Source of the DNA: Planctomycetia bacterium
Lineage (GTDB): Bacteria; Planctomycetota; Planctomycetia; Pirellulales; Thermoguttaceae
Reading direction: 5' to 3'
DNA: 34,286 nucleotides
NCBI GenBank assembly: GCA_026401055.1
Contig: JAPLNP010000455.1
Location: forward strand, 1 to 34,286
In this document: positions 13,570 through 21,935 of the stretch, piece by piece
How positions within the stretch are numbered: position 1 is the stretch's first letter
Layout of the letters: every line of letters starts with the position of its first letter
Made by a program: the position numbers and the translations under genes
The notes under the pieces: model-generated
What the model saw: the letters and a program-made list of their open reading frames with translations, nothing else
What the model was told of the DNA's origin: nothing
The model's database searches: none

Positions 13570-16296
13570 ATGAACTCCCGAAAGTTTCTTCGTGATCCGA
13601 CGGGCATCGTGTCGTCCGAAAGCCGTGGCAACGCCGCGCTGGACGCTTCTCTGCTGAGCGTCGTCGATGCCGCGCTGGCCGGATGTATTCTTCTCGTGCC
13701 TTTCGTGCTGGGCGGACGTCACGCGGTCGGACAACTCGTGCTCGTGTCGTTGGCGGTTGCCGCGGCGGCGGCCTGGACCACGCGCCAATGTCTTCGGCGA
13801 GAGGCTCTTTGGCGGCCTACCCGCGCGACGGCGCTCTTGGCGGCGGGTGTCGTCCTGCTGCTCGTGCAGTTGACCCCCTTGCCTCAGTCCGTGCTTGGTC
13901 GGATCTCGCCGCACACGCTCGAACTACTGCGGCTGTGGAGTCCCGGCGCGGAGCCCGCTGCTCGGCTCGGATCCTGGAGCCAGATCTCGCTCACGCCGGC
14001 CGACACCCGCGCGGCGTTGGTTCTGTTTCTGTCATACGGGCTGCTCTTCGTGGTTACGGCGCAGCGGATCGGCGGCGTGGAGGACGTCGAACGGTTGCTG
14101 CGATGGTGCGGGCTTTCGGCCGTGGTCATGGCGGGCTTCGCCCTGGCGCAGTATTTCGCCGGCAACGGCAAGTTCTTCTGGTTCTATCAGTCGCCGTTCA
14201 CCGACACGTTGCGGGTGGCGAAGGGGAGTTTCACGAACCGCAACCATTTTGCCCATTTTCTCGCCCTGGGAATCGGACCGCTCATCTGGTGGTTGTACGA
14301 CACTCACCGCCGCGGGCACCCGACCCGATCGGGGCGTTTCGAGGTCTCCAGCCGCGAGCACCAGCGCCGCGAGCTTCACGGCTATCTTCTGATGGCCGCG
14401 GTGGGGCTGGTTCTGTTTGCCGGCCTCTTGAGTCTGTCCCGTGGCGGCAACTCGGTGTTGTTTCTGGCCGCCACGTTCGCCGCGGTGGTGTCGTGCCGGG
14501 CGGCTTTGGTTCGGGGGAGGCTCATTGCCGGCCTGGCCGCCGTCGGACTCTTGATCGGCGTCTCGCTGGCCGTGTTCGGATACGATCGGGTGAGCGACCG
14601 GCTCGGCGATCTGTCCTCGGGTTCGGTCGAGCGACTGGACGAGAACGCCGCGCGGCGGACGATCTGGGGAGCGGTGGTCCGCGCGATTCCCGATTTCGCC
14701 CTGTTGGGCTCGGGCGTCGGCAGCCATCGCGAGGTCTATCGCATGTACCTCGATGCCAAGTCGGACCCCTGCGAGTACACGCACGCGGAGAGTGGCCCCC
14801 TGCAAGTGACCTTGGAGACGGGCGTCGCCGGGGCCGCGATGGTGCTCGGCGGCATCGGGTTCTGCGCCTTCTGGTGCGTCGCCGGCATGAGAAGGGCCCC
14901 GTCGGCTCGGCTGTTGGTCTGTCTCGGCGCCATTGCCGCCGCGCTGGCCGCCAACGTGCTGCACTCGCTGGTCGATTTCGTGTGGTACGTGCCCGGGTGC
15001 ATGGCCGTGGTGGCCGTTCTGGCCGGCTGCGCGTGTCGCGGTTGGCAACTTGCCGTCGAGACCTCAGACACGCGGCGTCGGCCGCGGAGCCTTCCGCGGG
15101 CCTGGGCGGTGGCCGGCGCCTTGGTGGTCCTTGTGGTTGGCGTGGCGATGATCCAGAGCCGCGTCGGACCGGCGGTCGCCCAGGTCTACTGGGAACGCTA
15201 TCTGCTTTCTCTGGATGATTCAGACGCCCCGGGCGCGATCGGGACCAACCTCGCGGCGAGCGGCGAGCCCACGGTCGATGCCGCCGCGTTGGAGAAGGAA
15301 GAGAAGCGGATCGCGACGCTGGAGCAGGTCGTGCGGTGGCAGCCGGACCACGCCCGGGCACAACTCTCGCTCGCCCAAAGCCACCTGCGCGTGTTTGACT
15401 TGCTGCAAGTCACGGCGACCAACCCGATGTCTCTGCCGAACATCCGGGACGCGGCCATCCAATCCCAGTCGCACTTTCCGACGCGCCAAGCGCGGGACGA
15501 GTGGATGCACCGGGCGTTCGGAGAGCATTGTCGGCACCTGCATCTGGCCTTGTGGCACTCGCGACGGGCGTTGGCCTTGTGCCCGCTTCAGGGAAGAGGC
15601 TACCTGTATCTGGCCGAGTTGGCTTTTCTGGACGGGGCGGGGGACTCGTGCAAGAAGGCGTGCATCCAGCAGGCGCTTCGCGTGCGACCCCATGACGCCT
15701 ACGTGCTTTACACGGCGGCGAACGAGGCGTGGATGGCCGGCGACCCGGCCCGGTGGCTCGACTACGCCCGGCAAGCCTTCCAGGGCGACGTCGCTTTCAA
15801 GCGGCGATTGATCGACGACTTGATCGGTCACACGGCGCCCGAGGGGATCGAGCCGATGGCCGAGTTCATCATCAAGGAATTTCAACCCGACCTGACCGGC
15901 TTGTCGTTTCTGTTGGCGGCGTGCAAACCGCGTGCCACGCCGGAGCAGTTGCTTCCGCTTCGCCGGCATTACGCGCAAGCGGCGGCGTCCGAGGCCCGGG
16001 CCGCCCGGGGTGAGCAGGCCGCGCGGCAATGGCTCCTTGCCTCGCGGCTTTACGTCGAGATGCGCGACGGGCAACGGGCGTTGGAGTGCGCCCGCGGCGC
16101 GCAGGCGTCGCTTCCCAGCGCATTCGAGACGCGGCGCGCGCTGGCCTTGCGGCTGGTGGACCAGGGGCTGTCAGCCGAAGCCGAGACGCATCTGCGCTGG
16201 TGCCTCCAGCAGAAGCCGGACGACGCGGCGTTGCGCAAAAGCTACCAGCAGACGCTGGCCAGGCGGTTCGATCGCGAGGGCGGCGAGACACGCTAG
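13570..16296 (+). CDS. O-antigen ligase/polymerase-type membrane protein with TPR domain
   Basis: 908 residues from ATG 13570. A GTG at 13531 is in frame but its GGAG is too close. Residues ~30-510 hold about eleven hydrophobic segments with a Wzy_C/O-antigen-ligase-like large loop, including 'GSFTNRNHFAHFLALG', 'LSRGGNSVLFLAA' and 'LLGSGVGSHREVY..Y'. These Arg/His-bearing motifs are typical of WaaL/Wzy_C enzymes that act on undecaprenyl-PP glycans. Residues ~525-908 are soluble helix pairs (for example 'QPDHARAQLSLAQSHLR', 'ALCPLQGRGYLYLAEL', 'LRVRPHDAYVLYTAAN') that fit TPR repeats, probably periplasmic. It is the third gene of the export group and likely polymerises or ligates the exported glycan. 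It ends in CTAG shared with the convergent aminotransferase gene. Confidence 0.8.
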   Translation: MNSRKFLRDPTGIVSSESRGNAALDASLLSVVDAALAGCILLVPFVLGGRHAVGQLVLVSLAVAAAAAWTTRQCLRREALWRPTRATALLAAGVVLLLVQLTPLPQSVLGRISPHTLELLRLWSPGAEPAARLGSWSQISLTPADTRAALVLFLSYGLLFVVTAQRIGGVEDVERLLRWCGLSAVVMAGFALAQYFAGNGKFFWFYQSPFTDTLRVAKGSFTNRNHFAHFLALGIGPLIWWLYDTHRRGHPTRSGRFEVSSREHQRRELHGYLLMAAVGLVLFAGLLSLSRGGNSVLFLAATFAAVVSCRAALVRGRLIAGLAAVGLLIGVSLAVFGYDRVSDRLGDLSSGSVERLDENAARRTIWGAVVRAIPDFALLGSGVGSHREVYRMYLDAKSDPCEYTHAESGPLQVTLETGVAGAAMVLGGIGFCAFWCVAGMRRAPSARLLVCLGAIAAALAANVLHSLVDFVWYVPGCMAVVAVLAGCACRGWQLAVETSDTRRRPRSLPRAWAVAGALVVLVVGVAMIQSRVGPAVAQVYWERYLLSLDDSDAPGAIGTNLAASGEPTVDAAALEKEEKRIATLEQVVRWQPDHARAQLSLAQSHLRVFDLLQVTATNPMSLPNIRDAAIQSQSHFPTRQARDEWMHRAFGEHCRHLHLALWHSRRALALCPLQGRGYLYLAELAFLDGAGDSCKKACIQQALRVRPHDAYVLYTAANEAWMAGDPARWLDYARQAFQGDVAFKRRLIDDLIGHTAPEGIEPMAEFIIKEFQPDLTGLSFLLAACKPRATPEQLLPLRRHYAQAAASEARAARGEQAARQWLLASRLYVEMRDGQRALECARGAQASLPSAFETRRALALRLVDQGLSAEAETHLRWCLQQKPDDAALRKSYQQTLARRFDREGGETR

Positions 16297-17513
16297 GCCG
16301 CTTCCTGACTGCGGCGACTCGACTGACCGTTTCCCGACGGGCGCGGCTCGGTTCTTGGTTGCAGCGCGGCCGGACGCCCTCGACGCGCGCCGACCGAGCG
16401 AATCGTTTCGACGACCCGGCCGAGGTCGCGCTCCGACAGGTTGGACCCGCTCGGCAGACAGAGCCCCCGCTCGAAAAGATCGGTCGCCACGGCGCCGTCT
16501 CGTGCCCGGCAGCGCGCGAAGACCGGCTGCAGGTGCATCGGCTTCCATACCGGCCGCGACTCGATGTTGTGCCGCTCTAGCTCCAGACGGACGTCCTCCC
16601 GCGTCGAGCCGAAGCGTGCCGGGTCGATCGTCAGGCAGGTCAACCAGCGCGTGGCGATGCTGGCGGGATGCTCGGGCATGAAGTCGACGCCCGGCATATC
16701 GCCCAGTTCCCGGCGGTAGAAATCGTAATTCGCCCGGCGTCGGGCCACCCGGTCCCGGAGGACGCCGAGCTGTCCGCGCGCGATCGCGGCCAGGAGATTG
16801 CTCATCCGGTAGTTGTAGCCGATCTCGGAATGCTGGTAGTGCGGGGCCGGGTCGCGGGCCTGGGTGGCGAGGAACCGGGCCCGGTCGGCCAGATCCTTCT
16901 CGCTCGCAACCAGGATCCCGCCGCCGCTGGCCGTGATGATCTTATTGCCGTTGAAGGAGAAACATCCGAATCGGCCGAACGTCCCGGCCGCCCGGCCCCG
17001 GTACGTCGCGCCGAGCGATTCGGCGGCGTCCTCGATGACCGTCACCCCGTACGCGCGGCAGGCGTCGAGGATGGGTTCGTAGTCGGCGCACTGTCCGTAA
17101 ATGTCCACGACGACCGCCGCCTTGGGCAGTCTTCCGCGCCGCGCGCACGCGGCCAGTTCCTCGGCCAGCAGGCCGGGGTTCATGTTCCAGGTGTCCCGCT
17201 CGCTGTCGACAAACACGGGCCGGGCGCCGACGTACGTGACGGCGTTGGCGGTGGCGGCGAAGGTCAAGGTCGAGGTGAGCACCTCGTCGCCCGGCCCGAC
17301 ACCGGAGAGCAGCAGCGCCAAGTGCAGCGCGGCCGTCCCCGTGGCCATGGCGACGGCGTGTTCGACGCCGATTTCGCGGGCGAACTCCCGTTCCAACGCA
17401 TCGACGTGCGGCCCAAGGGGGGCAATCCAGTTGGAATCGAACGCATCGAGCAGTAGTTCTCGCTCGCGCGAAGACATGTGGGGCGGGGAAAGATAGATGC
17501 GGTCTTCCAGCAT
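16293..17513 (-). CDS. epsN: PLP aminotransferase of DegT/DnrJ/EryC1/StrS family, EpsN/PglE-like
   Basis: 406 residues from ATG 17513. The N-terminus 'IYLSPPHMSSRER' and 'NWIAPLGPHVDALE' and the later 'SERDTWNMNP' and 'HYQHSEIGYNYRMSN' match Bacillus EpsN and Campylobacter PglE very closely. The PLP lysine is Lys191 in 'SFNGNKIITASGGG', and Asp162 in 'VIEDAAESLG' would contact the pyridine nitrogen. Family members transfer an amino group from glutamate to a UDP-4-keto-6-deoxy-GlcNAc sugar, a step of bacillosamine synthesis. The last ~30 residues (Arg/Pro/Ser-rich) extend beyond the usual family end. It is the last gene of the minus-strand operon, 65 bp after the acetyltransferase, with no clear ribosome-binding site. 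Family very sure; exact substrate inferred. Confidence 0.92.
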   Translation of the reverse strand: MLEDRIYLSPPHMSSRERELLLDAFDSNWIAPLGPHVDALEREFAREIGVEHAVAMATGTAALHLALLLSGVGPGDEVLTSTLTFAATANAVTYVGARPVFVDSERDTWNMNPGLLAEELAACARRGRLPKAAVVVDIYGQCADYEPILDACRAYGVTVIEDAAESLGATYRGRAAGTFGRFGCFSFNGNKIITASGGGILVASEKDLADRARFLATQARDPAPHYQHSEIGYNYRMSNLLAAIARGQLGVLRDRVARRRANYDFYRRELGDMPGVDFMPEHPASIATRWLTCLTIDPARFGSTREDVRLELERHNIESRPVWKPMHLQPVFARCRARDGAVATDLFERGLCLPSGSNLSERDLGRVVETIRSVGARRGRPAALQPRTEPRPSGNGQSSRRSQEAA

Positions 17514-17578
17514 GGTCTTGTGATGTCTTGGTCGATCGTGAGGGTTCCTGGCGCAACGAGCGAGGTGCGTCGCGGCAA

Positions 17579-18223
17579 CTAGGGGACGCCGGGGCGGGGC
17601 AACGCTTGCCTGGCGACTTCGGCCGGCACGCCCATTGCCACGACGCCCGGGGGCAAATCGCGCACCACGGCGGCCCCCGCGCCGACGGTCGTCCAGTCGC
17701 CGATTCGGATCCCCGGAATGACGACGGCGCCGATGCCCAGCAGCGCGCCCTCGCCGACCGTCACGTCCCCCGCCAACCGCGTGCCGGGCGCAAGATGCGC
17801 AAAATCGCCAATCGCGCAATCGTGATCGACGGAAGCGGAGGTATTGACGATCACGTGATCGCCGACGACCGTGTCCGGCTGGATCACCGCGCCGACCAGG
17901 ATGACCGTGCCGGCGCCCAGTCGCACCGTGGCGTCGACGTGGGCGCGGGGATGAACGACGGTCATCCACTCGAGGTTCAGTCGCGAGGCCACGGCCTTCC
18001 GCCGGGCATTGTCGCCAATGGCGATCACCGCTGGCAGCGCCGCGTGCTCCTCGACCCGGTCGATGGGCCCGGCCACGGAGACGCCGAGCAGGGTCTTGCC
18101 CCAATGCGCGGCATCATCGTCGAAGATCATGGCGACGGTGTGTCCCATCGCGCGCAGCGTTTGGAGGACGACCTTCGCGTGCCCGCCGGCGCCGAGAAGA
18201 TGCACGCGTCGCGGTCCGGTCAT
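17579..18223 (-). CDS. epsM: Sugar O/N-acetyltransferase, PglD/EpsM/NeuD-like
   Basis: 214 residues from ATG 18223, which overlaps the stop of the phosphoglycosyl transferase gene (ATGA) and has GGAGA six bases upstream. The N-terminal nucleotide-sugar-binding part is 'VHLLGAGGHAKVVLQTL'. The C-terminal left-handed beta-helix of hexapeptide repeats runs from about residue 92 to 200 ('VHPRAHVDATVRLGAGTVI', 'VGEGALLGIGAVVIPGI'). His134 in 'ASVDHDCAIGDF' aligns with the catalytic base His of PglD. PglD acetylates the 4-amino group of the UDP-amino sugar made by PglE, which fits the next gene downstream. Translational coupling to the upstream gene is likely. Confidence 0.9.
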   Translation of the reverse strand: MTGPRRVHLLGAGGHAKVVLQTLRAMGHTVAMIFDDDAAHWGKTLLGVSVAGPIDRVEEHAALPAVIAIGDNARRKAVASRLNLEWMTVVHPRAHVDATVRLGAGTVILVGAVIQPDTVVGDHVIVNTSASVDHDCAIGDFAHLAPGTRLAGDVTVGEGALLGIGAVVIPGIRIGDWTTVGAGAAVVRDLPPGVVAMGVPAEVARQALPRPGVP

Positions 18224-18912
18224 GGCGAGTCTCCGCGAGGGAGCGTCGGGCCGGTGAACTCGGGCATGGTGGGATGCGCCGCGGCGCTGATTCCGTCTCG
18301 GCGGACGACCGTCCAAACCGTCAGGAGCAGGATTCGCAGATCCAACCACGGGCCGTGGTGGTCGACGTACCACACGTCGAGCTTGAACTTCTCTTCCCAG
18401 GCAATCGCGTTGCGCCCGCGCACCTGTGCCCAGCCGGTGATCCCCGGCTTCACGTCGTGCCGCCGCGATTGCCCTGGCGTGTAGCGGTCCAGGTATTCCA
18501 TCAACAACGGTCGCGGCCCCACCAGGCTCATGTCGCCGCGGAGCACGTTCCAGAGTTCGGGCAGCTCGTCGAGGCTGGTGTTGCGGAGGAACCGTCCCAG
18601 GGCGGTAAGCCGCTCGCCGTCGGAAAGCGATCGGCCGGCGGCGTCGACCTCGTTTCGCATGGTCCGGAACTTGACCATCAGGAAGGGCTTGCCATGCAAT
18701 CCCGGCCGTCGCTGACGGAAGAGCACGGGAGGCCCCATCGCAACGCGAATCGCCGCGGCGATGCCCAGCATGACCGGCGCCAATACGGCCAGCGCCACGG
18801 CCGCGACGGCGACGTCGAGACCGCGTTTCAGCGCCCGTTCGAGTCTATCGGTCCTGACGGTTCGGTCCACTGCCTTGCTTGATCCACTGGGAAAAGTGAG
18901 GTTCGGACGCAT
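18220..18912 (-). CDS. epsL: Initiating phosphoglycosyl transferase (bacterial sugar transferase), PglC/EpsL-like
   Basis: 230 residues from ATG 18912, overlapping the upstream glycosyltransferase gene by 68 bp (GGAGAT lies 13 nt upstream of the ATG). A single N-terminal hydrophobic segment (residues ~33-58, with Pro46 in the middle) fits the re-entrant helix of small monotopic phosphoglycosyl transferases. The catalytic Asp-Glu pair is Asp115-Glu116 in 'NTSLDELPELWNVLRGDMSLVG' (split here as NTSLDELPEL and WNVLRGDMSLVG). Other signatures are 'VKFRTMR', 'VGPRPLL' and 'PGITGWAQVRGRN'. The enzyme moves a sugar-phosphate from a UDP-sugar to undecaprenyl phosphate at the inner face of the cytoplasmic membrane. 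This is the first committed step of glycan assembly. Confidence 0.93.
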   Translation of the reverse strand: MRPNLTFPSGSSKAVDRTVRTDRLERALKRGLDVAVAAVALAVLAPVMLGIAAAIRVAMGPPVLFRQRRPGLHGKPFLMVKFRTMRNEVDAAGRSLSDGERLTALGRFLRNTSLDELPELWNVLRGDMSLVGPRPLLMEYLDRYTPGQSRRHDVKPGITGWAQVRGRNAIAWEEKFKLDVWYVDHHGPWLDLRILLLTVWTVVRRDGISAAAHPTMPEFTGPTLPRGDSP

Positions 18913-20149
18913 GGGAACCGGATATCTCCATCTCGCGGAGCATCATCTCATTGACCGCGCGCACGTCATATCGCTGCCGGGCATAACGGCGGCCGGCGCG
19001 GCCCATGACGGCCATCTGTTGGGGATTCTCGATGAAGAACTCCATGGCCGCCGCCAGCGCATCCACATCCTTGACGGGAACGAGAATGCCATTGGATCCC
19101 ATCTTCAGGTTCGGGCATTCGCGGCGACGCGCGTCGCCAGGTGCTCCTTCCGTTCGAAGCACCGTCTCCCGGCAGCCGGGCGCATCGGTGGTGATGACGG
19201 CGCGGCCCGTCGCCATGGCTTCAAGAACGGTCCGCGGCGTCCCTTCGCGGTAGAACGACGGCAGGACAAACACGTGGCAGTCCCGCAGGAATGGACGAAC
19301 GTCCGCCTGGGGACCGTGAAACCGGATCACGCCTTCGTTTTGCCATGCGCACACGTCTTGCTGGTTCAATCCCGTCGGGTTCGGGTCGAAATGCCCCACC
19401 AGATGGAATTCGGCCCAGGGGTACTTGCATTTGATTTTCCGCGCCGCCGCCACGTACTCGCCGATACCCTTGTCCCATAACAGGCGGGCAATCAACAGGA
19501 ATCGAATCGGGCAATTCGCCCCAGCGCGAGGACCTCTGACGCCCGTGAACTCCGGCGCGTGATCCATCTCAACAAACGGAAAGGACTCCAGATCCACTCC
19601 CGACCCGTTCACCACCACAACACGCTCCCGCGCGACCAATCCCATCGCGATGAAGGTATCCGCGTCGTCGGGGTTCTGGAAGAAAACCCGGCGGCTGTGG
19701 CACAGGCTCATTCGGTAGAGCGATCTGGCGATTCGGCCGGCGAGTCTCCGGGGGGCGGTAGCCTCGCCCATGAATGCATAACCCAATCCCGTCACCAGGG
19801 AGTAAATGGACCGTACGCCCCCCCAACGCGCGGCCAGCCCGCCATAGACGACCGGCTTGATCGTATAGGCCAGCACCATGTCAGGCTTGACGCGGCGTAT
19901 CAACCTGAACAAATCGAACAGCGCGACGAGGTCCGCCAGCGGGTTCATGCCGGAGCGCGCAAGGCGAAGAGGGAAATACTCCACGCCCCACGATGCCAGC
20001 CGCGACTCGGTATCGGCATCCCGTCCATTTGCCGCCGCGAACACCGTCAATCCCTTCGCCCGCATGGCCCGAATCAACGGTCCGCGAAAATTGATCAGCG
20101 AGTACGGCACCCCGCCGATGAGCAAACAGGACGCGATGTCTTGTGCCAC
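18845..20149 (-). CDS. Family 4 glycosyltransferase, PglA-like
   Basis: 434 residues from GTG 20149, which shares one base with the upstream gene's TAG stop; AGAGG lies 8 nt upstream. GT-B fold: the N-terminal part is 'LINFRGPLIRAMRAKGLTV', 'RSGMNPLADLVALFDLFRL' and 'SLVTGLGYAF'. The C-terminal GT4 part has 'RFLLIARLLWDKGIGEYV', 'FHLVGHFDPNP' and the nucleotide-sugar motif 'YREGTPRTVLEAMATGRAV'. The whole pattern follows PglA (GalNAc transfer to undecaprenyl-PP-bacillosamine) and WbpT-like enzymes. It is directly followed by PglC-, PglD- and PglE-like genes, as in the pgl locus of Campylobacter. Probably adds the second sugar; donor unknown. Confidence 0.85.
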   Translation of the reverse strand: MAQDIASCLLIGGVPYSLINFRGPLIRAMRAKGLTVFAAANGRDADTESRLASWGVEYFPLRLARSGMNPLADLVALFDLFRLIRRVKPDMVLAYTIKPVVYGGLAARWGGVRSIYSLVTGLGYAFMGEATAPRRLAGRIARSLYRMSLCHSRRVFFQNPDDADTFIAMGLVARERVVVVNGSGVDLESFPFVEMDHAPEFTGVRGPRAGANCPIRFLLIARLLWDKGIGEYVAAARKIKCKYPWAEFHLVGHFDPNPTGLNQQDVCAWQNEGVIRFHGPQADVRPFLRDCHVFVLPSFYREGTPRTVLEAMATGRAVITTDAPGCRETVLRTEGAPGDARRRECPNLKMGSNGILVPVKDVDALAAAMEFFIENPQQMAVMGRAGRRYARQRYDVRAVNEMMLREMEISGSHASEPHFSQWIKQGSGPNRQDR

Positions 20150-21357
20150 TAGGCGGCCCTCTTTCGCGTGGCGATTTCATCGGCGAACCGGCTCCAGAAC
20201 GCGTCGCGTTGGGCTTCGAGTCGGTCCCGGTAGTAGTTCCTCGCTTCGACGTAGTTGCGTTCGGCGTGCCGAATGCGCCAGTCACGGTCCGTCGCCATCC
20301 GCGCCAACTGGTTCGCCAGGACCGTGGAATCGCCGGGAGCGTGCAGGCACTCGTTCGGCAGTAATTCCGGGATGCCACCGCACGTCGAGCCCATGGCTGG
20401 CAGTCCCCGGCTCATGGCCTCGATCAGCGCCCGGGGCAAGCCTTCCGTGACGCTTGGCTGAATGTAGATGTCCAGCCGGTCCAGCCACCGCATGACCGGC
20501 TCGCCGTTGGGAAGGCAGCCATCGAGGTGCAAGAGATCGGCGACGCCCTGCCGGCGGGCCTCTTGCCGCCAATCGTCCAGCCTACCATCGCCCAGAACGC
20601 GCAAGGGCAGCGGCGTGCCTTGATCGGCCAGCCGGCGCAACGCGCGCAGCGCGACGTGCAGCCCCTTGTGACGGTTGAGCATGGAACCGATCAAGCCGAC
20701 CACGGGCTTCCTGGTTGAATCCGGCGATTCCGAGCGCCAACGCGCCAGTTTCTCGTCCAGCACGGCGCGATCGACCGGATGGATCTCCACGTTGGAAGCC
20801 ACGGAAACTCTCCCCCGACAGGGATAGCGGCGTTGGAGATGCTCGTGGGTCACGTAGATGGCGGAGTTCGCCCGCCCGATCCACCGGCGGGCGTCCCACC
20901 AGGCAAAGGGCGCATAGAGTTTCGCGACGACTCGACCGTAGTTCCAGTATGCATCCCAGGTGTCACTCACGACTTCGACCGCCCAGGGGATACCACGACG
21001 TTGCGCCTCGGCCGCGGCCAGCCAGCCGAGTCTCGATTGGCGGACGATAACGCCGTCCACCCGCTCGAGCGCGTCTCGCACGCCGGCCATGGCCGACGAT
21101 TGGTTCATGAGCATCCGCGCCGGGGAAAGCAGGTTGTCGATCAGGAGAAAGCTCACCCGATCCCGACTCGATAACTCCAGGGTCGCCGTATCGGACGCTT
21201 TTCGGACACCGCCATGGCGCGCCACGACGATGATGCTATCGAAGTGCTTCAGGTATCGCGTCCACGCAGTTTGGGGAAGTCTCCCCTTGCTGAAGACCCG
21301 CCCATTCTCGGTGGAATGGAAAACGTGATCATGAACCCAGGCTATGCTTCCCGACAT
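20149..21357 (-). CDS. Family 4 glycosyltransferase
   Basis: 402 residues from ATG 21357, with GGAG 7 nt upstream; the start overlaps the acyltransferase gene by 16 bp. The N-terminal half ('IAWVHDHVFHSTENGRVFS') is variable as usual for acceptor domains. The C-terminal GT4 domain has 'VVGLIGSMLNRHKGLHVAL', 'LRVLGDGRLDDW' and the EX7E motif 'TEGLPRALIEAMSRGLPAM'. No signal or membrane segment, so a cytoplasmic or membrane-associated enzyme that extends the lipid-linked glycan is expected. Donor and linkage cannot be read from the sequence. Its stop overlaps the next gene's GTG by one base. Confidence 0.87.
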   Translation of the reverse strand: MSGSIAWVHDHVFHSTENGRVFSKGRLPQTAWTRYLKHFDSIIVVARHGGVRKASDTATLELSSRDRVSFLLIDNLLSPARMLMNQSSAMAGVRDALERVDGVIVRQSRLGWLAAAEAQRRGIPWAVEVVSDTWDAYWNYGRVVAKLYAPFAWWDARRWIGRANSAIYVTHEHLQRRYPCRGRVSVASNVEIHPVDRAVLDEKLARWRSESPDSTRKPVVGLIGSMLNRHKGLHVALRALRRLADQGTPLPLRVLGDGRLDDWRQEARRQGVADLLHLDGCLPNGEPVMRWLDRLDIYIQPSVTEGLPRALIEAMSRGLPAMGSTCGGIPELLPNECLHAPGDSTVLANQLARMATDRDWRIRHAERNYVEARNYYRDRLEAQRDAFWSRFADEIATRKRAA

Positions 21358-21935
21358 GGGGCCTCTCCGGAGATCACTTTAATCGGTTTGGCGGGTACGC
21401 CGGCATACAAGTATCCGGACTGCGTGTCTCGTGTCACCACCGCGCCGGCCGCAATGGCACAGCGCGAAGCAATCCGGACTCCGCTGACGACGCGAACACC
21501 GCATCCAAGCCAAACGTCGTCCTCCAAGACAATTGCCGATGTGACAACCGGATTGTCCCTGATGGGCATCGACGGATCCGTCCACGTGTGATCGAACGAT
21601 ACAAGCGAACAGTTGTGCGAAACGGAAACATGGTCGCCGATGTGGATTTCGCCCATCGCGTCAAGATAGCTGAAGCGATGGATACTGACGTTGCTTCCCA
21701 GATGAAGGCGTCTCCAATGGCGAAGCTCGACGTTGGGGCCGATATAGACGCAGTCGCCGCAACCGCCCGCCTTGGCTTTCACGATGCAGTACCTCAGGCC
21801 CAGGCCAAGTCGGCCATGAGAGGCGTCCAGCAGTGCCCAAAGCATGGATACACATGCGTTCGGCATGAGTCGGAAAACGACGACCACCAGTCTGACCAGA
21901 GGGCTGAAGACGTGGAACCAATCACGACCTCTCAT
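21342..21935 (-). CDS. Hexapeptide-repeat acyltransferase (LbH, serine-acetyltransferase type)
   Basis: 197 residues from ATG 21935, chosen for GGAGAG 8 nt upstream; longer in-frame starts lie inside the polymerase gene. An N-terminal hydrophobic stretch (FSPLVRLVVVVFRLMPNA) precedes a left-handed beta-helix. Its repeats include 'VYIGPNVELRHWRRLHLGSN', 'VSIHRFSYLDAMGEIHIGD' and 'AIVLEDDVWLGCGVRVVSGV'. The catalytic-type His is in 'VSHNCSLVSFDHTW', and the end 'GYLYAGVPAKPIKVI' is typical of the WcaF/WbbJ/LacA-like group. It probably puts an O-acetyl group on a sugar of the repeat unit. The start overlaps the polymerase stop by 14 bp. Confidence 0.85.
   Translation of the reverse strand: MRGRDWFHVFSPLVRLVVVVFRLMPNACVSMLWALLDASHGRLGLGLRYCIVKAKAGGCGDCVYIGPNVELRHWRRLHLGSNVSIHRFSYLDAMGEIHIGDHVSVSHNCSLVSFDHTWTDPSMPIRDNPVVTSAIVLEDDVWLGCGVRVVSGVRIASRCAIAAGAVVTRDTQSGYLYAGVPAKPIKVISGEAPCREA

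Noticed and set aside
16293-18104. A single 603-residue minus-strand frame spanning the aminotransferase and part of the acetyltransferase region
   Set aside because: Only the part from ATG 17513 matches a family; the upstream ~200 residues are Arg/Gly-rich out-of-frame translation of the acetyltransferase gene.
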